This document shows positions 1 to 9,068 of a DNA stretch of 64,000 nucleotides, one piece after another (the stretch's first letter is position 1; every line of letters starts with the position of its first letter). The translations under genes were made by a program, and so were the position numbers. A model generated the notes under the pieces. The model had not been told where the DNA came from, searched no databases, and was given only the letters and a program-made list of their open reading frames with translations. Source of the stretch: Microvirga sp. VF16 (GTDB taxonomy: Bacteria > Pseudomonadota > Alphaproteobacteria > Rhizobiales > Beijerinckiaceae); assembly GCF_016864375.1 (NCBI RefSeq), contig NZ_CP069354.1, forward strand, positions 3,941,501 to 4,005,500, given 5' to 3'.

Positions 1-835
1 CAGGGCTTAGTCGCAACCCCCGCTGCTCCAGCAATTCGCGAAAAGCGTCCGACTTCAAATATTTCAGCTCCTCCACCCGGCTTTCCAGAGCGGGATCGAG
101 GGCCCGTAGCTCATCGTCTACGTAGCCCGGATGGCACATGACGAGGGGGCGAGGCCCGAGCTTCGAGAACGCCTCTTCGAAGACCCGAGCGGCCGGAACT
201 GAAAGATCGAGCGGAGCAAAGCCCGAAAAGCCCTTGTTCGTCTGGAAGCCCGCTGCACGGACGCTTCGGGAAAAGCCTCGGGCAAGGGATTTGACGATGA
301 GCGCCTTATTGCGCCCGATGGGGCGGCGCAGGATCGCGGTGATTTTGTCCGATGGATCGCGTAGCCAAACGCGCCCGGCATAGCTCCTCGCCTTCAGAGC
401 CTCGATCAAGGCTGGCCTGATCGCCGGCAAGACATGGACGTGCTGGTGACCGTCGATAAAGGCCGGAGCCTCACCGAAGACCTCCTCGAAGGCGTCGATC
501 TGGCGGCCGATTTCCTCGGCAATCTCCGCCTTAGGCAATCGCCGTTTCAAGGCCTTCGGCAACAGGTCCTTCAAGGCCGGAAACACTCCCGACGAGGCCA
601 GCCCGGGCATAGGGCTCAAAGGCGATCCTGTGGTCAGATTAAGGTGCAATCCGACTATAATCCGATCGCGAAGAGGCATCAGGCTCGGTGCCGCCCGGCG
701 CCAGCCGGGCATATTGGTCATCGCTCCGGTTGCGGACAAACGGCCCATCTCTGCCAGTTCCACGACGCCCCGGCTGACCCCGTCGGCAAGGCCGAAATCG
801 TCGGCGCAGAGTATGACGTAACGAAAGGAACCCAT
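1..835 (-). CDS. ChbG/HpnK family deacetylase, C-terminus cut by window edge
   Basis: Reading leftward from an ATG at 835 gives at least 278 codons that run off the left edge. Visible motifs are those of the ChbG/YdjC (HpnK) carbohydrate deacetylase family: ILCADDFGLADG at residues 8-19 with the metal-binding Asp pair, VGLHLNLT at 61-68, DGHQHVHV at 128-135 and CHPGYVDD near residue 235. Family members remove acetyl groups from N-acetylated sugars; the HpnK branch is linked to hopanoid decoration, but no hopanoid genes are visible here. A TAAGGA Shine-Dalgarno lies about 6 nt before the ATG. It is divergent from a GT2 glycosyltransferase. The substrate is unknown; the family length (250-300 aa) suggests little is missing. 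Confidence 0.85.
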   Translation of the reverse strand, partial: MGSFRYVILCADDFGLADGVSRGVVELAEMGRLSATGAMTNMPGWRRAAPSLMPLRDRIIVGLHLNLTTGSPLSPMPGLASSGVFPALKDLLPKALKRRLPKAEIAEEIGRQIDAFEEVFGEAPAFIDGHQHVHVLPAIRPALIEALKARSYAGRVWLRDPSDKITAILRRPIGRNKALIVKSLARGFSRSVRAAGFQTNKGFSGFAPLDLSVPAARVFEEAFSKLGPRPLVMCHPGYVDDELRALDPALESRVEELKYLKSDAFRELLEQRGLRLSP

Positions 836-930
836 GAATGTCCTTAAAATCGGCTTTGCCGCACCCTAATGCTCTTGAGCAAAGGCGCAAACTCGGCTCT
901 TGATGCGCCCGACAATCAAGGGTTCTTTCA

Positions 931-1917
931 GTGGCGTCGCCTCAGCTCAGCGTCATCATTCCCGTGCACAACGAGAGCGCGAACATTGCGCCGCTGTGCA
1001 GACGGCTACTCCCCATCCTCAACCGGATCACGTCGGTCTGGGAGGTGGTCTTCGTCGATGACGGCAGCCGGGACGATACCCTGGACAGAATCAAGGAGAT
1101 CAGCCTCGCCGAGCCCCGGGTCGGCGCCGTGTCCTTCAGCCGCAATTTCGGCAAAGAGATCGCCATCGCGGCCGGCCTCGATCACGCCCAGGGCGACGCG
1201 GTGGTGATCATGGACGCCGACCTGCAGCATCCGCCGGAGATGATCGAAACCTTCGTGGAGCGCTGGCGGGACGGCTACCTGATGGTCTATGGCCAGCGCA
1301 CGGACCGGTCCGATGAGACCCGCGTCAAGCGCGGCTTCGCTCATCTGTTCTACCAGCTCTTCTCCCGCTTCGGCGAAATCGGCCTGCCCGAAGGGGCGGG
1401 CGATTTCCGCCTCATCGACCGCAAGGGCGTCGAGGTGTTGCGGACCCTCGGTGAAAAAGCCCGCTTCTCGAAGGGCCTCTACGCCTGGATCGGCTTCAAG
1501 GCCACCGGCGTGCCCTTCGTCGTGGAGGAGCGCCAGTTCGGCACCTCGAAATGGAGCTTCAGGAAGCTCTTCCGCTTCGCCTTCGACGGCATTGCCGCCT
1601 TCTCGACCGTGCCGCTACGGATCTGGACCTATATCGGCTTCCTGATCTCGATCCTGTCGATTGCCACCGCCCTGTTCTTCATGATCCGCACGCTCCTGTT
1701 CGGCACCGATCTCCCCGGCTTCCCGAGCCTCATCGTCTCGATCATGTTCTTCTCCGGCATCCAGCTCATGTCGCTCGGCATCGTGGGCGAATATGTCGGC
1801 CGCATCTTCGCGGAGGTGAAACGGCGACCACTCTATGTGGTGGCCGAGCGGATAGGCGGCGCCGCGGAGGTGTCGAGCGACCTCGTTCCCGACAGCTACC
1901 GCATGCGCCGGGTCTGA
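931..1917 (+). CDS. GT2 glycosyltransferase with two C-terminal membrane helices
   Basis: This 328-residue protein has a GT-A fold of the DPM1/ArnC/GtrB type. LSVIIPVHNE opens the domain at residue 6, FVDDGSRDDT follows at 41-50, and the metal/sugar-nucleotide motif DADLQHPPEM lies at 95-104. The C-terminus has two hydrophobic helices (about 228-250 and 258-285). This is the layout of enzymes that load a sugar from a nucleotide donor onto a polyprenyl phosphate at the inner membrane. The start is GTG. The stop lies 3 nt before murJ, so the two are probably one transcript. Donor and acceptor cannot be told from sequence. Confidence 0.88.
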   Translation: MASPQLSVIIPVHNESANIAPLCRRLLPILNRITSVWEVVFVDDGSRDDTLDRIKEISLAEPRVGAVSFSRNFGKEIAIAAGLDHAQGDAVVIMDADLQHPPEMIETFVERWRDGYLMVYGQRTDRSDETRVKRGFAHLFYQLFSRFGEIGLPEGAGDFRLIDRKGVEVLRTLGEKARFSKGLYAWIGFKATGVPFVVEERQFGTSKWSFRKLFRFAFDGIAAFSTVPLRIWTYIGFLISILSIATALFFMIRTLLFGTDLPGFPSLIVSIMFFSGIQLMSLGIVGEYVGRIFAEVKRRPLYVVAERIGGAAEVSSDLVPDSYRMRRV

Positions 1918-1920
1918 CCG

Positions 1921-3447
1921 ATGTTTCGAAAGATCCTCTCCGTCGGCGGCTGGACGCTTGTTTCGCGCCTCACCGGCTTCATCCGCGACGTCGTGTTGGC
2001 TGCCATCATGGGCGCCGGCCCCATCGCCGATGCGTTCGTGGTCGCCTCGCGCATCCCCAATCATTTCCGTGCCATCTTCAGCGAGGGCGCCTTCAACAGC
2101 GCATTCCTGCCCACCTATGCGGGCGTGCTGGAACGGGAAGGCGCCGTCCCTGCCCGATCTTTTGCCAGCCGCATCAGCACCCTGATGCTGATCGTACAAA
2201 TCGTGCTGCTCGTCCTGGCACTGATCGCCATGCCGGTGGTGGTGACGCTGCTCGCCCCCGGCTTCTCGGACGATCCCGCGAAATTCGATCTCGCGGTGAC
2301 GCTCACCCGTATCACCTTCCCCTATCTCCTCTTCGTCACCCTGGTGACGATCCTCTCCGCCATCCTCAACGCCCATGAGCGCTTCGCGGCAGCTGCTGCT
2401 GCCCCCGTCCTGCTCAACGTCTCCATCGTGGCGGCTTTGGCCATCGCCTTCCTGTTCCCCAATGCCGGTTATGCCGCAGCGTGGGGCGTCACGGTCGCGG
2501 GCGTGCTCGAATTGCTGCTGGTCTGGGTCTCAGCAAAGCGGCTCGGCGTAGCGCCGGAGATCGAAGCGCCACGCTTCGACCCAGCCATGAAGCATTTCTT
2601 CAAGGTTCTGGGGCCTGCCGTGATCGGCTCGGCGGGCGTGCAGCTTGCGATGTTTGCCGACACGATCATCGCCTCCTTCCTGCCGACAGGCGCGGTGGCC
2701 TCGCTCTATTATGCCGACCGTATCTATCAGCTGCCCCTCGGCGTCATCGGCATCGCGGCCGGAACCGTGCTGCTGCCGGAGATGAGCCGCCGGATCGCGG
2801 CAGGCGATGTGGCGGGCGCCCATGGTGCACAAAACCGGGCGGTGGGCCTGACGCTGGCGCTCGCGGCGCCGTTCGTCGTGGCCTTCGTGACCATGCCAGG
2901 TCTCATCATGTCGGCTCTGTTCCAGCGCGGCGCGTTCGATGCCGCCGCCGCCCAGCGCTCCGGTGCGGTACTCGCGGCCTATGCCATCGGCCTGCCCGCA
3001 GCCGTTCTCATCCGCTCGGCCGTGGCGAGCTTCTATTCGCGCTCGGATACGGTGACGCCGCTTATCGCCTCGCTTACGGCGGTTGTCGTCAACGTGGCCC
3101 TGAAGATCGTCCTGACCGGTCCCTACGGCGTCGTCGGACTGTCGCTGGCCACCGCCATCGGCATCTGGGTCAATCTCGGCCTCCTCGTGCTCCTCGCCAT
3201 GCGCAAGGACTGGATGAACCCGAGCAACACCCTCGGCCGCACCGCCGCCGCGGTGGCCGTGGCGAGCCTGCTGCTTGCTGCCTTCGCCTGGTTCGCGCCT
3301 GAGCCTCTCGCAGAGTGGACCGCCATGCTCCCTGTCTGGCGCAACGAAATCCTGCTCGCGGTTCTCGGAGGTATTGGTGCGCTGATCTATGGCGGTGCGC
3401 TCTTCGCCGGGCTCAAGGTGCTGGGAGTTCGATTGTCCCGCCGCTGA
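1921..3447 (+). CDS. murJ: MurJ/MviN lipid II flippase
   Basis: The 508-residue polytopic protein is of the MOP/MviN family and shows the expected set of about 14 hydrophobic helices. The N-terminus (VSRLTGFIRDVVLAAIMGAG) is the conserved MurJ entry helix with the charged RxxGxxRD motif; GPIADAFVVASRIPNHFRAIFSEGAFN-type sequence follows directly. MurJ flips lipid II across the inner membrane for peptidoglycan synthesis. It starts 3 nt after the GT2 gene with no room for a separate promoter, so it is probably translated from the same mRNA. Length matches the family (500-530 aa). Confidence 0.95.
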   Translation: MFRKILSVGGWTLVSRLTGFIRDVVLAAIMGAGPIADAFVVASRIPNHFRAIFSEGAFNSAFLPTYAGVLEREGAVPARSFASRISTLMLIVQIVLLVLALIAMPVVVTLLAPGFSDDPAKFDLAVTLTRITFPYLLFVTLVTILSAILNAHERFAAAAAAPVLLNVSIVAALAIAFLFPNAGYAAAWGVTVAGVLELLLVWVSAKRLGVAPEIEAPRFDPAMKHFFKVLGPAVIGSAGVQLAMFADTIIASFLPTGAVASLYYADRIYQLPLGVIGIAAGTVLLPEMSRRIAAGDVAGAHGAQNRAVGLTLALAAPFVVAFVTMPGLIMSALFQRGAFDAAAAQRSGAVLAAYAIGLPAAVLIRSAVASFYSRSDTVTPLIASLTAVVVNVALKIVLTGPYGVVGLSLATAIGIWVNLGLLVLLAMRKDWMNPSNTLGRTAAAVAVASLLLAAFAWFAPEPLAEWTAMLPVWRNEILLAVLGGIGALIYGGALFAGLKVLGVRLSRR

Positions 3448-3530
3448 TCGTTTCCCAAAGTCCGAGATTTCTTCGGGAACCTTCTTGCCGAGGATCCATC
3501 CAATCGGATGTGCCGGGATATGCCGGTCCA

Positions 3531-3644
3531 GCGCATCGTGCGGAAAAGTGGATCCGGTTTTCCGCGCTCGGCGATGCGCTCACTAAGGAATGGAGCATCG
3601 ATGGGTCCCAAAAGTGCAAATCCACTTCGGGTCCGATGCTCTAG
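3531..3644. repeat. Dispersed palindromic repeat, copy R1 (two modules)
   Basis: Starts GCGCATCGTGCGGAAAAGTG and ends GGGTCCGATGCTCTAG. It joins two modules seen separately elsewhere: the 'GTGCGGAAAAGTGGATCC' module and the 'GGGTCCCAAAAGTG ... CACTTCGGGTCCGATGC' module. It fills the gap between murJ and the exported protein at 3658. Related copies are at 10891, 23086, 29728, 34289, 60075 and 61165. Confidence 0.8.
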
Positions 3645-3657
3645 AGAGGATGACACC

Positions 3658-4080
3658 ATGATCTTGCGCTTCGCCGTTGCTGCGATTGGAATTGCCGCGC
3701 TCGCCATGCCGGCCCTGTCCGCGGACCAGGTCGAGAAGGCTCCGCCGTCAGGGGCCTACAAGAAGGTAAGCGAACTCGTGAAGCTGCCCGATTTCCTGCC
3801 GGGATTAGGTCAGCTCTATGTCGACCCCAAGACCCTGCCTGCCGGTCCGTTCCTGGCCTATGACCGCGAGGGAAAGCTCGTCAGCACGGTCTACATGCTC
3901 CCCGTTGAGGACCTCACCAACAAGGACAAGCGCTTCGAAGATCTCGCCGCGCCCGGCGGCAAGGTCGACCATGTGGATGTCTATTTCAATGCCGGGCATC
4001 CCGGTGTCGAGAAGCCCCATGCCCATGTCGTCCTGTGGCATGTGCCGAAGGCCGATGAGACGCGGGTGGCGGCAAAGTGA
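3658..4080 (+). CDS. Exported protein of unknown function (TTHB210-like?)
   Basis: The 140-residue product begins with a signal peptide (MILRFAVAAIGIAALAMPALSA, cleavage near residue 22). The mature part includes FLAYDREGKLVSTVYMLPVE and a His-rich stretch, HVDVYFNAGHPGVEKPHAHV. The His pattern recalls DUF5602/TTHB210-like proteins, but I recognise it only loosely. The ATG at 3658 is preferred because it begins the signal peptide; upstream in-frame sequence lies in repeat R1. The stop overlaps the start of the cupredoxin gene, so the two periplasmic proteins are co-translated and may act together, perhaps in metal binding (inference). Confidence 0.7.
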   Translation: MILRFAVAAIGIAALAMPALSADQVEKAPPSGAYKKVSELVKLPDFLPGLGQLYVDPKTLPAGPFLAYDREGKLVSTVYMLPVEDLTNKDKRFEDLAAPGGKVDHVDVYFNAGHPGVEKPHAHVVLWHVPKADETRVAAK

Positions 4081-4592
4081 TGCCCTCGCGACGGCATGTC
4101 CTGCAGATCGGCGGGGGTATCCTCGCCGGTCTGGCATCGCCCCGCCTGCTCTTCGCGAGCGAACCGATCGAGATCAGAATGCAGGGCAAGGCAGACGGCT
4201 CCCATGTGTGGTTCGATCCCATCGGCCTGCACGTCGAACCGGGCCAGACGATCCGCTGGATCAACCTGGATCCGGGAAACTCGCATACGGCTACGGCCTA
4301 TCATCCGAAGAACTTCGATCACCCGCTCCGCATGCCTGAAGGGGCTGAGCCCTGGAACTCGGATTATCTTCTTCCCAGTGAGACCTTTGCAGTCACGCTT
4401 AAAGTGGAAGGCGTGTATGATTTCTTCTGCATCCCTCACGAGCATGCTGGAATGGTCGGGCGGATCATCGTGGGGCGTCCTGGCAGCCCTCCTCCGGGCG
4501 GGTCCGTAGCACAGGCGCTCCCTGACCTTGCTTTGCAGGCGTTCCCATCGGTTGACGAGATCATACAGCGAGGCATCGTTCGCCGAACATGA
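4080..4592 (+). CDS. Tat-exported cupredoxin (plastocyanin-like)
   Basis: The 170-residue protein starts MPSRRHVLQIGGG, a twin-arginine signal with the hydrophobic stretch ending near LLFA (residue 26). The mature part is a blue-copper fold: the first ligand His69 is in DPGNSHTATAYHP, and FFCIPHEHAGM carries Cys117, His120 and Met125 in the C-x2-H-x4-M spacing of pseudoazurin and plastocyanin. It should be a periplasmic one-electron carrier or copper-binding protein. ATG at 4080 overlaps the previous stop (TGATG); an in-frame GTG at 4077 is the alternative start. An ECF sigma gene follows 70 nt downstream. No redox partner enzyme is visible nearby. Confidence 0.85.
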   Translation: MPSRRHVLQIGGGILAGLASPRLLFASEPIEIRMQGKADGSHVWFDPIGLHVEPGQTIRWINLDPGNSHTATAYHPKNFDHPLRMPEGAEPWNSDYLLPSETFAVTLKVEGVYDFFCIPHEHAGMVGRIIVGRPGSPPPGGSVAQALPDLALQAFPSVDEIIQRGIVRRT

Positions 4593-4662
4593 ATGCGGTC
4601 CGTATCATTTGGGAACCTTTGGGACGCCGGACCATCTAACGGCAAGACGCAGGAGATAGGCG

Positions 4663-5364
4663 ATGCAACCGAGGTTCGTCGTAAAGCCTCAGCTGGACAA
4701 CCTGGATGACCTGGCCCTGGTCGAGAGGGCTCGGTGCAGGGATGGGGCGGCCCTCCGTCTGATCATGGAGCGCCACAATCGGCAGCTCTATCGGATAGCG
4801 CGCAGTGTCCTCGGCGACGATGCCGAGGCCGAGGATGTAGTACAGGAAGCCTATTTTCGCGCCTTTACCCATCTGGACGGCTTCCGTGGCGAAGCGCGCC
4901 TTGCGACCTGGCTCACGCGGATCGCACTCAACGAGGCGCTGGAGCGTCTCCGAAAGCGACGTCCCTCCGTCGAATTGAAGCATATCGACACGATCGACGA
5001 ACAAGGAGAGGCCCGTGTGATCTACCTGCCCTCGGCCCGTCAGGAAGGGGACCCCGAAGCCGCCGCGGCCCGCGCTGAAGTCCGCCGCCTGATCGAAAGG
5101 GCCGTGGATCAGTTGCCGGATGCTTTCCGTGTCGTCTTCGTTCTTCGTGATATCGAGGAAATGAGCGTCGAGGCAACCGCATCTCATCTCGGCCTGCGCC
5201 CCGAGACAGTGAAGACGAGGCTTCACCGTGCCCGTCGCCTCCTGCGGCAGAGCCTCGATCAGACGCTTTCGAACGCTCTCACCGACGCGTTTCCTTTCGC
5301 CGGCGCCCGGTGCGCAAGGATCACGCAAGCCGTGTTGGATCGATTGGAGGTAGCGGAGCCCTGA
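4663..5364 (+). CDS. ECF-type RNA polymerase sigma factor
   Basis: The 233-residue protein has sigma region 2 (about 28-95, with DAEDVVQEAYFRAFTHLDGF-like sequence) and region 4 (about 140-195, RDIEEMSVEATASHLGLRPE then VKTRLHRARRLLRQ). The C-terminal tail FPFAGARCARITQAVLDRL extends past region 4 and contains a Cys. It is about 40 aa longer than a minimal ECF factor, with a linker at 96-135. No anti-sigma gene is adjacent: a cyclase follows on the other strand 16 nt away, and the upstream neighbours encode exported proteins. How it is controlled is therefore open. I see no EcfG-type promoter upstream. Confidence 0.9.
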   Translation: MQPRFVVKPQLDNLDDLALVERARCRDGAALRLIMERHNRQLYRIARSVLGDDAEAEDVVQEAYFRAFTHLDGFRGEARLATWLTRIALNEALERLRKRRPSVELKHIDTIDEQGEARVIYLPSARQEGDPEAAAARAEVRRLIERAVDQLPDAFRVVFVLRDIEEMSVEATASHLGLRPETVKTRLHRARRLLRQSLDQTLSNALTDAFPFAGARCARITQAVLDRLEVAEP

Positions 5365-5380
5365 TTGCGTGCAGTCAGGC

Positions 5381-6559
5381 TCAAGCTGTCCAGGAACTGA
5401 GTGAGGCGAAGGTAAAGAGCTCCCGTTCCACTGCGATGCCCCGCAATCGGTGACGACCGAGGGAGCGGACGGGAACCGGACTCACCGAGGCGACGCTATC
5501 GGACAGAATGACAGAGCAGTCGAGGCTGTTGCAGAGCGCCTCCATGCGACTGACCTCGTTCACGGCCGGGCCGATCACCGTGAAATCGAGGCGGCCGGCC
5601 GCGCCGATATTACCGTAGAACACATCTCCGCAATGGAGCGCGATATCAAGGCTGAGCGGCGTCTCGTGGGCATGGAGGCGGTTGACAGCAGCGTTGCGAT
5701 CGAGCGCAGTCTGCGCAGCCTGGATTGCTGCCGCGCAAGCGCTCTCCCGGGAGCGTTCCTCCGTGATCGGAAATGCCGCCAGAACGCCGTCGCCCATGAA
5801 CTTGAGCACTTCCCCGCCCTGCTCCGCCACGGGGTCCGCCATGGCTTCGAGATGCTGATCGAGCCGTGCGATCAGGTCCATGCCGGCCGTATCGGCCAGG
5901 GTGGTGAAGCCGCGCAGATCCGCGAACAGAAGCGCGGCAGTGATGGTCGTGCCGAATCCGCGCCGGATCTCGCCGCTCAGGACCCGTCGGCCGGCGGAGA
6001 GCCCCACATAGGTGTCGAGCATCGCAACCGTGAGGTCAAAGAGCGTCATGCGATAAGCGGCCAAGCCCAGCAGGGGCAGAAGCGAATCGATCCGAGCGAT
6101 TTCCTCCGGTCGGAATCCCTCGGGACGAGAGCTGGAGAAGGAGATCCCGATGCCCCGGAGATCCGGAGCGCTGGTGTTCTCGAAACTGAACAGGCGTGCC
6201 AGATAATCCGTCCCGCCTTCTCGCCTCACATCGTCAAAAACATCGAATTGCCGGGCCTCTGGATCATCGATCAGCCAATAGCAGCTCGTCTGCTCGGTCT
6301 GCATCATGTAGGCGAAGGGGCTTCGGTCGAAGGCAAAAGCGTTGCGCTCGTGAGAGACGCCCTCGACGATCATGCCGGCCGAGCGGGTCCAGACATGGGT
6401 ATAGACGCGGATTGTCGGATTGACGGTCGGCAGGGCGACATAGGACCGGACCAGCGGCATACCCTCGGCGACCAGCCGCTCGGTGAGGCCGGCGAGCAGC
6501 GATCCGACATTCGTGCCCCGCAGTCCCTGTTCGATGATCCAATCTTCGAGATTCGCCAT
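5381..6559 (-). CDS. Class III adenylate/guanylate cyclase with N-terminal sensor region
   Basis: The 392-residue protein has a C-terminal class III cyclase domain from about residue 205. LFADLRGFTTLAD holds metal-binding Asp214, FMGDGVLAAF holds Asp257, and DFTVIGPAVNEVSRMEALC is the base/transition-state region. Residues 1-180 form a sensor-like region with no transmembrane helix, so the enzyme should be cytosolic and is expected to make cAMP from ATP. AAGGTGAG lies just before the ATG. Convergent with the ECF sigma gene. The ligand of the N-terminal domain is unknown. Confidence 0.9.
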   Translation of the reverse strand: MANLEDWIIEQGLRGTNVGSLLAGLTERLVAEGMPLVRSYVALPTVNPTIRVYTHVWTRSAGMIVEGVSHERNAFAFDRSPFAYMMQTEQTSCYWLIDDPEARQFDVFDDVRREGGTDYLARLFSFENTSAPDLRGIGISFSSSRPEGFRPEEIARIDSLLPLLGLAAYRMTLFDLTVAMLDTYVGLSAGRRVLSGEIRRGFGTTITAALLFADLRGFTTLADTAGMDLIARLDQHLEAMADPVAEQGGEVLKFMGDGVLAAFPITEERSRESACAAAIQAAQTALDRNAAVNRLHAHETPLSLDIALHCGDVFYGNIGAAGRLDFTVIGPAVNEVSRMEALCNSLDCSVILSDSVASVSPVPVRSLGRHRLRGIAVERELFTFASLSSWTA

Positions 6560-6611
6560 GGGCTCACCTTACCATCCTGCTCCAGGATGTCTTCAAGCCC
6601 CGGCTTAGGGG

Positions 6612-7331
6612 TCAGCGGCTAGCATGGCGCAAGGCTCCGCCCGTTCCGGCGATTTCCGTCAGGAGCTTGCGGCGGGCGGCCACCGCGAAGGGCCGCGTCT
6701 CGTCGGCGATCTCGACAAAAGAACCGGGACCGCCGATGACGCTCTCGCCGTAATAATCCTCGAGCGACATCCCCCCAGGCCCGCCCGGCCGTCCGCTGCC
6801 GGGGCGGCGGATGGCAAGGGCATTGATGGTGAAACCTTTGGCAAGCGCATCCGCCCTCGCCTGCTCCAGCGACCGGCCGTTCATGTTGGGACCATCGCCG
6901 GACACATCGATGATCTTGCGCGTTCCCTCATGGGCGTTGGTCTCCACGAGACGGACGGAGAAGTCGATGGCGTTCGAGATGGAGTTGTAGCCATAGGCGC
7001 CGCGCGGCGCGCTCATGAGCTTGTCGGCAAAGACCCGCGCGCTCGCCTCGTCACGGATCACATGCCAGTCGACGATGAGCACCTGCGAGCTCGGCCCGCC
7101 CCATTCCATGAAGGCAACGGCAAGCGCACCGATGTGGCCGTCCTTGACACCGTTCAGCACGTCCTGGCTCATGAGCGCATCGGCCCAGCCCTGGCGCTGG
7201 AGGCGCAATTCGGCGTCGTCGATAGAACCTGAGCCGTCGGCCGCAAAGACCAGTTCCAGATCAACCGATTCCGCAACGGCCGGAGCCGTGAGCAGGCTGA
7301 AGGCAAATAAGCTATTCAGAACAAATCGCAT
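6612..7331 (-). CDS. Exported DUF1194 von Willebrand-A-like protein
   Basis: A 239-residue protein with signal peptide MRFVLNSLFAFSLLTAPAVA and then a vWA-like domain of the DUF1194 family. LVFAADGSGSIDD carries the DxSxS metal-site motif, with VDVSGDGPN-type sequence (IIDVSGDGPNMNGRS) later. I chose the ATG at 7331 because it begins the signal peptide and has GGAG 8 nt upstream; an in-frame ATG 12 codons earlier lacks both. A Gly/Pro-rich loop (RRPGSGRPGGPGG) sits near residue 185. Function unknown; probably periplasmic. Confidence 0.8.
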   Translation of the reverse strand: MRFVLNSLFAFSLLTAPAVAESVDLELVFAADGSGSIDDAELRLQRQGWADALMSQDVLNGVKDGHIGALAVAFMEWGGPSSQVLIVDWHVIRDEASARVFADKLMSAPRGAYGYNSISNAIDFSVRLVETNAHEGTRKIIDVSGDGPNMNGRSLEQARADALAKGFTINALAIRRPGSGRPGGPGGMSLEDYYGESVIGGPGSFVEIADETRPFAVAARRKLLTEIAGTGGALRHASR

Positions 7332-7478
7332 CGATGGCTCCGGCTTTGGGCACAATGCTGGAGCCATTTAGGGTTTTCTCAAGGAGGTTTGCCTCTCCCG
7401 GCGATCACAAGTTTGTTGGAGCTCTTCGTGTCATTTCCGATCAACTCCTGATCTGAGGGCAACACCCTTCCGTCATGG

Positions 7479-7561
7479 CCGGGCCTGTCCCGGCCATCCC
7501 AATACGAAAAGTGCCGTGCTTCTCGGCATCGGGATCACCGGCACAAGGCCGGTGATGACGT
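7479..7561. repeat. Intergenic inverted-repeat element, CCGG/GTCAT family
   Basis: Contains GGCCGGGCCTGTCCCGGCC near its left end and CACCGGCACAAGGCCGGTG near its right end, each able to form a hairpin, and terminates with GATGACG. Similar elements lie at 10800-10991, 15026-15126 and 18147-18241. It occupies most of the 279-nt gap between the DUF1194 gene start and the esterase gene end; I see nothing else there. Confidence 0.6.
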
Positions 7562-7610
7562 AGAGGATGTCATTCCGACCCTCTGGGCCGGCGCTGATGA
7601 CACGACGCGC

Positions 7611-8957
7611 TCACTGAGCCTTCAGCAGGTCCGTAACGTCGAGCAGGACGAATTCGTTGTCGTCCTGCTTGTTGGGCTCGCGGCTTGTGGAGAACGGCAG
7701 ATTGTTGTCGTTGCCGACGACGATGTGGCGCTCGTCGACCACATCCACATTCTCGATGGTGAAGAACGGGAAGGTCAGCATAGTGTCATTGAGGGGCTTC
7801 TTCGCCTTCTTGTTTGGATCGGCGATCTGCATCAGGTCAACATAGCCGATCTTGCGCACGGCACTGTTCACATTCGCATCCGACAATTCGATCTTCACGA
7901 TACGCTTGAACTTCGCGACATCCTGGAAGCAATCGGGCCGCTTTACACCCTGTGGGCAGGCCTTGTCGGCCGTGCCTTCGCCGTTGTCGCGCTCGATGAC
8001 GAGACCGGTGGTGCCATCGATCATGTTGAAGTCGCCAATGGCGAGGCCGTTCTGGTCGAGACCGTATTTCCAGTGGCGGCCGGTCCACTTCTCGTTCGCC
8101 ACATCGAATTCGAGGATGCGCAGATATTCGCGTCCGTCGACATTCTCCCATTGCTTCTTTTCAGCGTCCCAGACGGGACCTTCGAGAAGCGCATAGAGGA
8201 ACTTGCCGTCCTTGGAAGCGGCCATGCCTTCATAGCCCTTGGAGCGGCGCACGTTGAAATTGACGGTCGCGTTAGGAGCCGCAGGCGTCGTCACCGCATA
8301 ATGGTCGGGCGAACGGGCGGGCTTGCCATCGATCAGGGTCTCATAGATGGCTTCGATCTTGCCGGAGCGGTCAGCCTTGATCAGGTAGGGGCCGAACTCC
8401 TCGGCGATCCAGATCTTGTCGCCGATGGGTTGGAAGCTCTCGATGTCGAAATCGGAACCCGTGAGATACCGCTTCTCGGTCGCCTCATTGGCAATGCGGA
8501 ACGGGACCTTCTTGTCCGGATCGTGCAGGAACACCGTCTCGAGACGCTCGACCGCCCCCTTGTTCCAGTCGATGCGGTGGCGGTTGAGATAGAGCATCGA
8601 ATCCGGCGAGGTGGCCTTAGAGCCGAAGCCGTTGTCGGTGATGACCCAGAAGGTGCCGTCGCCGACCGACTTGATGCCGGAATGGCCCTGAAGCGGCTGG
8701 CCGCGGAAGGGCAGCTTCACGCCGGTCGGACGGTCGCCCGAGGTGCCCTCGACGGCTCCTAGAGCCTCGACGCGCTTGCCCGTCGTGAACTTGCCGGAAA
8801 TCTTCAGATCGGCGGGTGCATCCGCAGGAGCATCGACGAAGCTCAGGGCGGGCAGAACGGCATGGCCTGCAAGGACGGCCGGAAATTGCTGCTGCGCCAG
8901 GGCACTTGTGCAGAGCAGCACGGTCAGCGGCAGCGCCGCGAGAAGACGGACGGACAT
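7611..8957 (-). CDS. Exported phytase-like esterase domain protein
   Basis: The 448-residue protein has a signal peptide (MSVRLLAALPLTVLLCTSALAQ). The mature part belongs to the 'esterase-like activity of phytase' beta-propeller family: GHSGIKSVGDGTFWVITDNG near residue 90, LTGSDFDIESFQPIGDKIWI near 165 and SKGYEGMAASKDGKFLYALL near 235 are typical blades. It is predicted to be periplasmic; substrate unknown, and members are often annotated as phosphatase-like without proof. The gene stands alone between the intergenic repeat and the aminotransferase. Confidence 0.82.
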   Translation of the reverse strand: MSVRLLAALPLTVLLCTSALAQQQFPAVLAGHAVLPALSFVDAPADAPADLKISGKFTTGKRVEALGAVEGTSGDRPTGVKLPFRGQPLQGHSGIKSVGDGTFWVITDNGFGSKATSPDSMLYLNRHRIDWNKGAVERLETVFLHDPDKKVPFRIANEATEKRYLTGSDFDIESFQPIGDKIWIAEEFGPYLIKADRSGKIEAIYETLIDGKPARSPDHYAVTTPAAPNATVNFNVRRSKGYEGMAASKDGKFLYALLEGPVWDAEKKQWENVDGREYLRILEFDVANEKWTGRHWKYGLDQNGLAIGDFNMIDGTTGLVIERDNGEGTADKACPQGVKRPDCFQDVAKFKRIVKIELSDANVNSAVRKIGYVDLMQIADPNKKAKKPLNDTMLTFPFFTIENVDVVDERHIVVGNDNNLPFSTSREPNKQDDNEFVLLDVTDLLKAQ

Positions 8958-9068
8958 CGTGAAAACCTCGTTTGCTTGTTCAAGCGAGGCTGCTCTTGCA
9001 GGAGCCCGATGTCCGTCCGTTAACAGATCGACGACAAGTCGATGACGTTAGGGAAATTTCCGACCGCA

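Noticed and set aside
4610..4635. GGAAC upstream of the ECF sigma gene as an EcfG promoter
   Set aside because: No CGTT or close variant occurs 16-17 nt downstream.
5450..6622. A 390-codon plus-strand open frame over the cyclase gene
   Set aside because: Antisense shadow of a gene with intact cyclase catalytic Asp residues.
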